From NCBI GenBank assembly GCA_024640185.1, contig JAHEFN010000162.1, positions 1 through 5,870 of the forward strand: a DNA stretch of 5,870 nt, read 5' to 3'. The position numbers and the translations under genes were made by a program. Origin of the DNA: Gemmatimonadota bacterium. GTDB lineage: Bacteria > Gemmatimonadota > Gemmatimonadetes > Gemmatimonadales > GWC2-71-9. Shown piece by piece: positions 5,231 to 5,870 of this stretch. Within the stretch, counting starts at the first letter, position 1. Each line of letters begins with the position of its first letter. The notes beneath the pieces were generated by a model that saw only the letters and a program-made list of their open reading frames with translations, did no database searches and was not told where the DNA came from.

Positions 5231-5870
5231 CTACGTGAGCTGTGCCTTGAGGATGGCGACCACGTCGACCGGGCGCCGCATGATGCCGATGCCCGCCGCC
5301 TCGAAGGCTTGGAACTTCTCCTCAGCGGTGCCGCTGGCGCCGGAGATGATCGCTCCGGCGTGCCCCATCCGGCGCCCCGGCGGTGCCGTCTGGCCAGCAA
5401 CGAACCCCGCCACGGGCTTCTTGACGTGCTGCTGGATGTAGGCCGCCGCCTCCTCCTCGGCCGTGCCACCGATCTCGCCGATCATCACGATCGCCTCGGT
5501 GGCGGGGTCGGCGTTGAAGGCCTCAAGGACGTCGATGAAATTGGTGCCGATGATCGGATCGCCACCGATCCCCACACAGGTGCTCTGGCCGAGGTTGTTG
5601 TGCGTCAGGTGATGGACCACTTCGTAGGTCAGGGTCCCCGAGCGGGACACCAGCCCAATCGGACCTGGCGCCACGATCGTCCCGGGGATGATGCCGACCT
5701 TGGCAGCGCCGGGGCTGATCAATCCGGGACAGTTGGGACCGATCAGCCGGGTGCCCCGCTCCTGCAGGAAGGGCATCACGGTGGTCATGTCGAGCACCGG
5801 GACTCCTTCCGTGATGCAGACCACGAGGGGGATCCCGGCGTCGGAGGCTTCCATGATCGCCCCGGCCGCC
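5231..5870 (-). CDS. sucD: Succinyl-CoA synthetase (ADP/GDP-forming) alpha subunit, 5' end outside the window
   Basis: The open frame runs off the right edge and gives 212 full codons ending in TAG; SucD is usually about 290 residues, so roughly the first 80, including most of the CoA-binding Rossmann domain, are missing. The enzyme interconverts succinyl-CoA and succinate in the TCA cycle with ATP or GTP formation, together with the beta subunit SucC. Counting from the first full codon: ITEGVPVLDM (19-28), IGPNCPGLISP (43-53), SRSGTLTYE (75-83), GIGGDPIIGT (100-109), MIGEIGG (129-135), and GHAGAIISG with the phosphohistidine His170. That histidine is 42 residues from the end, as expected for the family. 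The Met at 5852-5854 is internal, since AAGAI before it fits the family alignment. sucC would be expected just outside the window. Confidence 0.96.
   Translation of the reverse strand, partial: AAGAIMEASDAGIPLVVCITEGVPVLDMTTVMPFLQERGTRLIGPNCPGLISPGAAKVGIIPGTIVAPGPIGLVSRSGTLTYEVVHHLTHNNLGQSTCVGIGGDPIIGTNFIDVLEAFNADPATEAIVMIGEIGGTAEEEAAAYIQQHVKKPVAGFVAGQTAPPGRRMGHAGAIISGASGTAEEKFQAFEAAGIGIMRRPVDVVAILKAQLT

Noticed and set aside
1..5870. Search for CRISPR, mobile element, tRNA, toxin-antitoxin, defence or biosynthetic novelty
   Set aside because: Coding density by conserved housekeeping genes is nearly complete and the only sizeable spacer is 98 nt. There is no room for, or sign of, such a system here.

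Overview
The window is a high-GC bacterial chromosome segment, roughly two-thirds G+C by eye. Every gene I can support lies on the minus strand. It is almost fully coding housekeeping DNA. I see no mobile element, CRISPR array, tRNA, rRNA or phage-like gene. The gene order and composition would suit a Gemmatimonadota-like or similar GC-rich lineage, but that is a guess from style only; the sequence does not fix the taxon.

In the direction of transcription (high to low coordinates) the layout is as follows. First comes the C-terminal three-quarters of sucD (succinyl-CoA synthetase alpha subunit), which runs off the right edge. A 98-nt intergenic region follows, the only one of any size, with a strong stem-loop and an 18-bp perfect palindrome. 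Then come ndk, a yceD-like DUF177 gene, rpmF (ribosomal protein bL32), plsX, fabH, fabD, fabG, acpP, and the first ten codons of a probable fabF at the left edge. That fabF start was found by reading past the acpP stop codon.

From ndk to fabF the gaps are 28, 7, 3, 14, -7, -4, 39 and 1 nt, so this looks like one transcription unit with translational coupling. It is the widely conserved yceD-rpmF-plsX-fab cluster with ndk at its head. Functionally, PlsX makes acyl-phosphate for phospholipid synthesis. FabD loads malonate onto ACP, the acpP product. FabH makes the first condensation and FabG reduces the 3-oxoacyl-ACP. FabF, beginning at the edge, would elongate. No dehydratase (fabZ/fabA) or enoyl reductase (fabI/K/V) is present in the window. 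Ndk balances NTP pools, and SucD/SucC makes ATP or GTP in the TCA cycle, so the left-hand and right-hand parts meet in nucleotide metabolism.

Several starts needed a decision. ndk, yceD and fabG have in-frame upstream extensions that I trimmed. fabH probably starts at its second ATG. plsX and fabF use GTG. I found no convincing new biological system. The most notable non-coding signal is the sucD-ndk spacer, which has nested and mutually exclusive inverted repeats.
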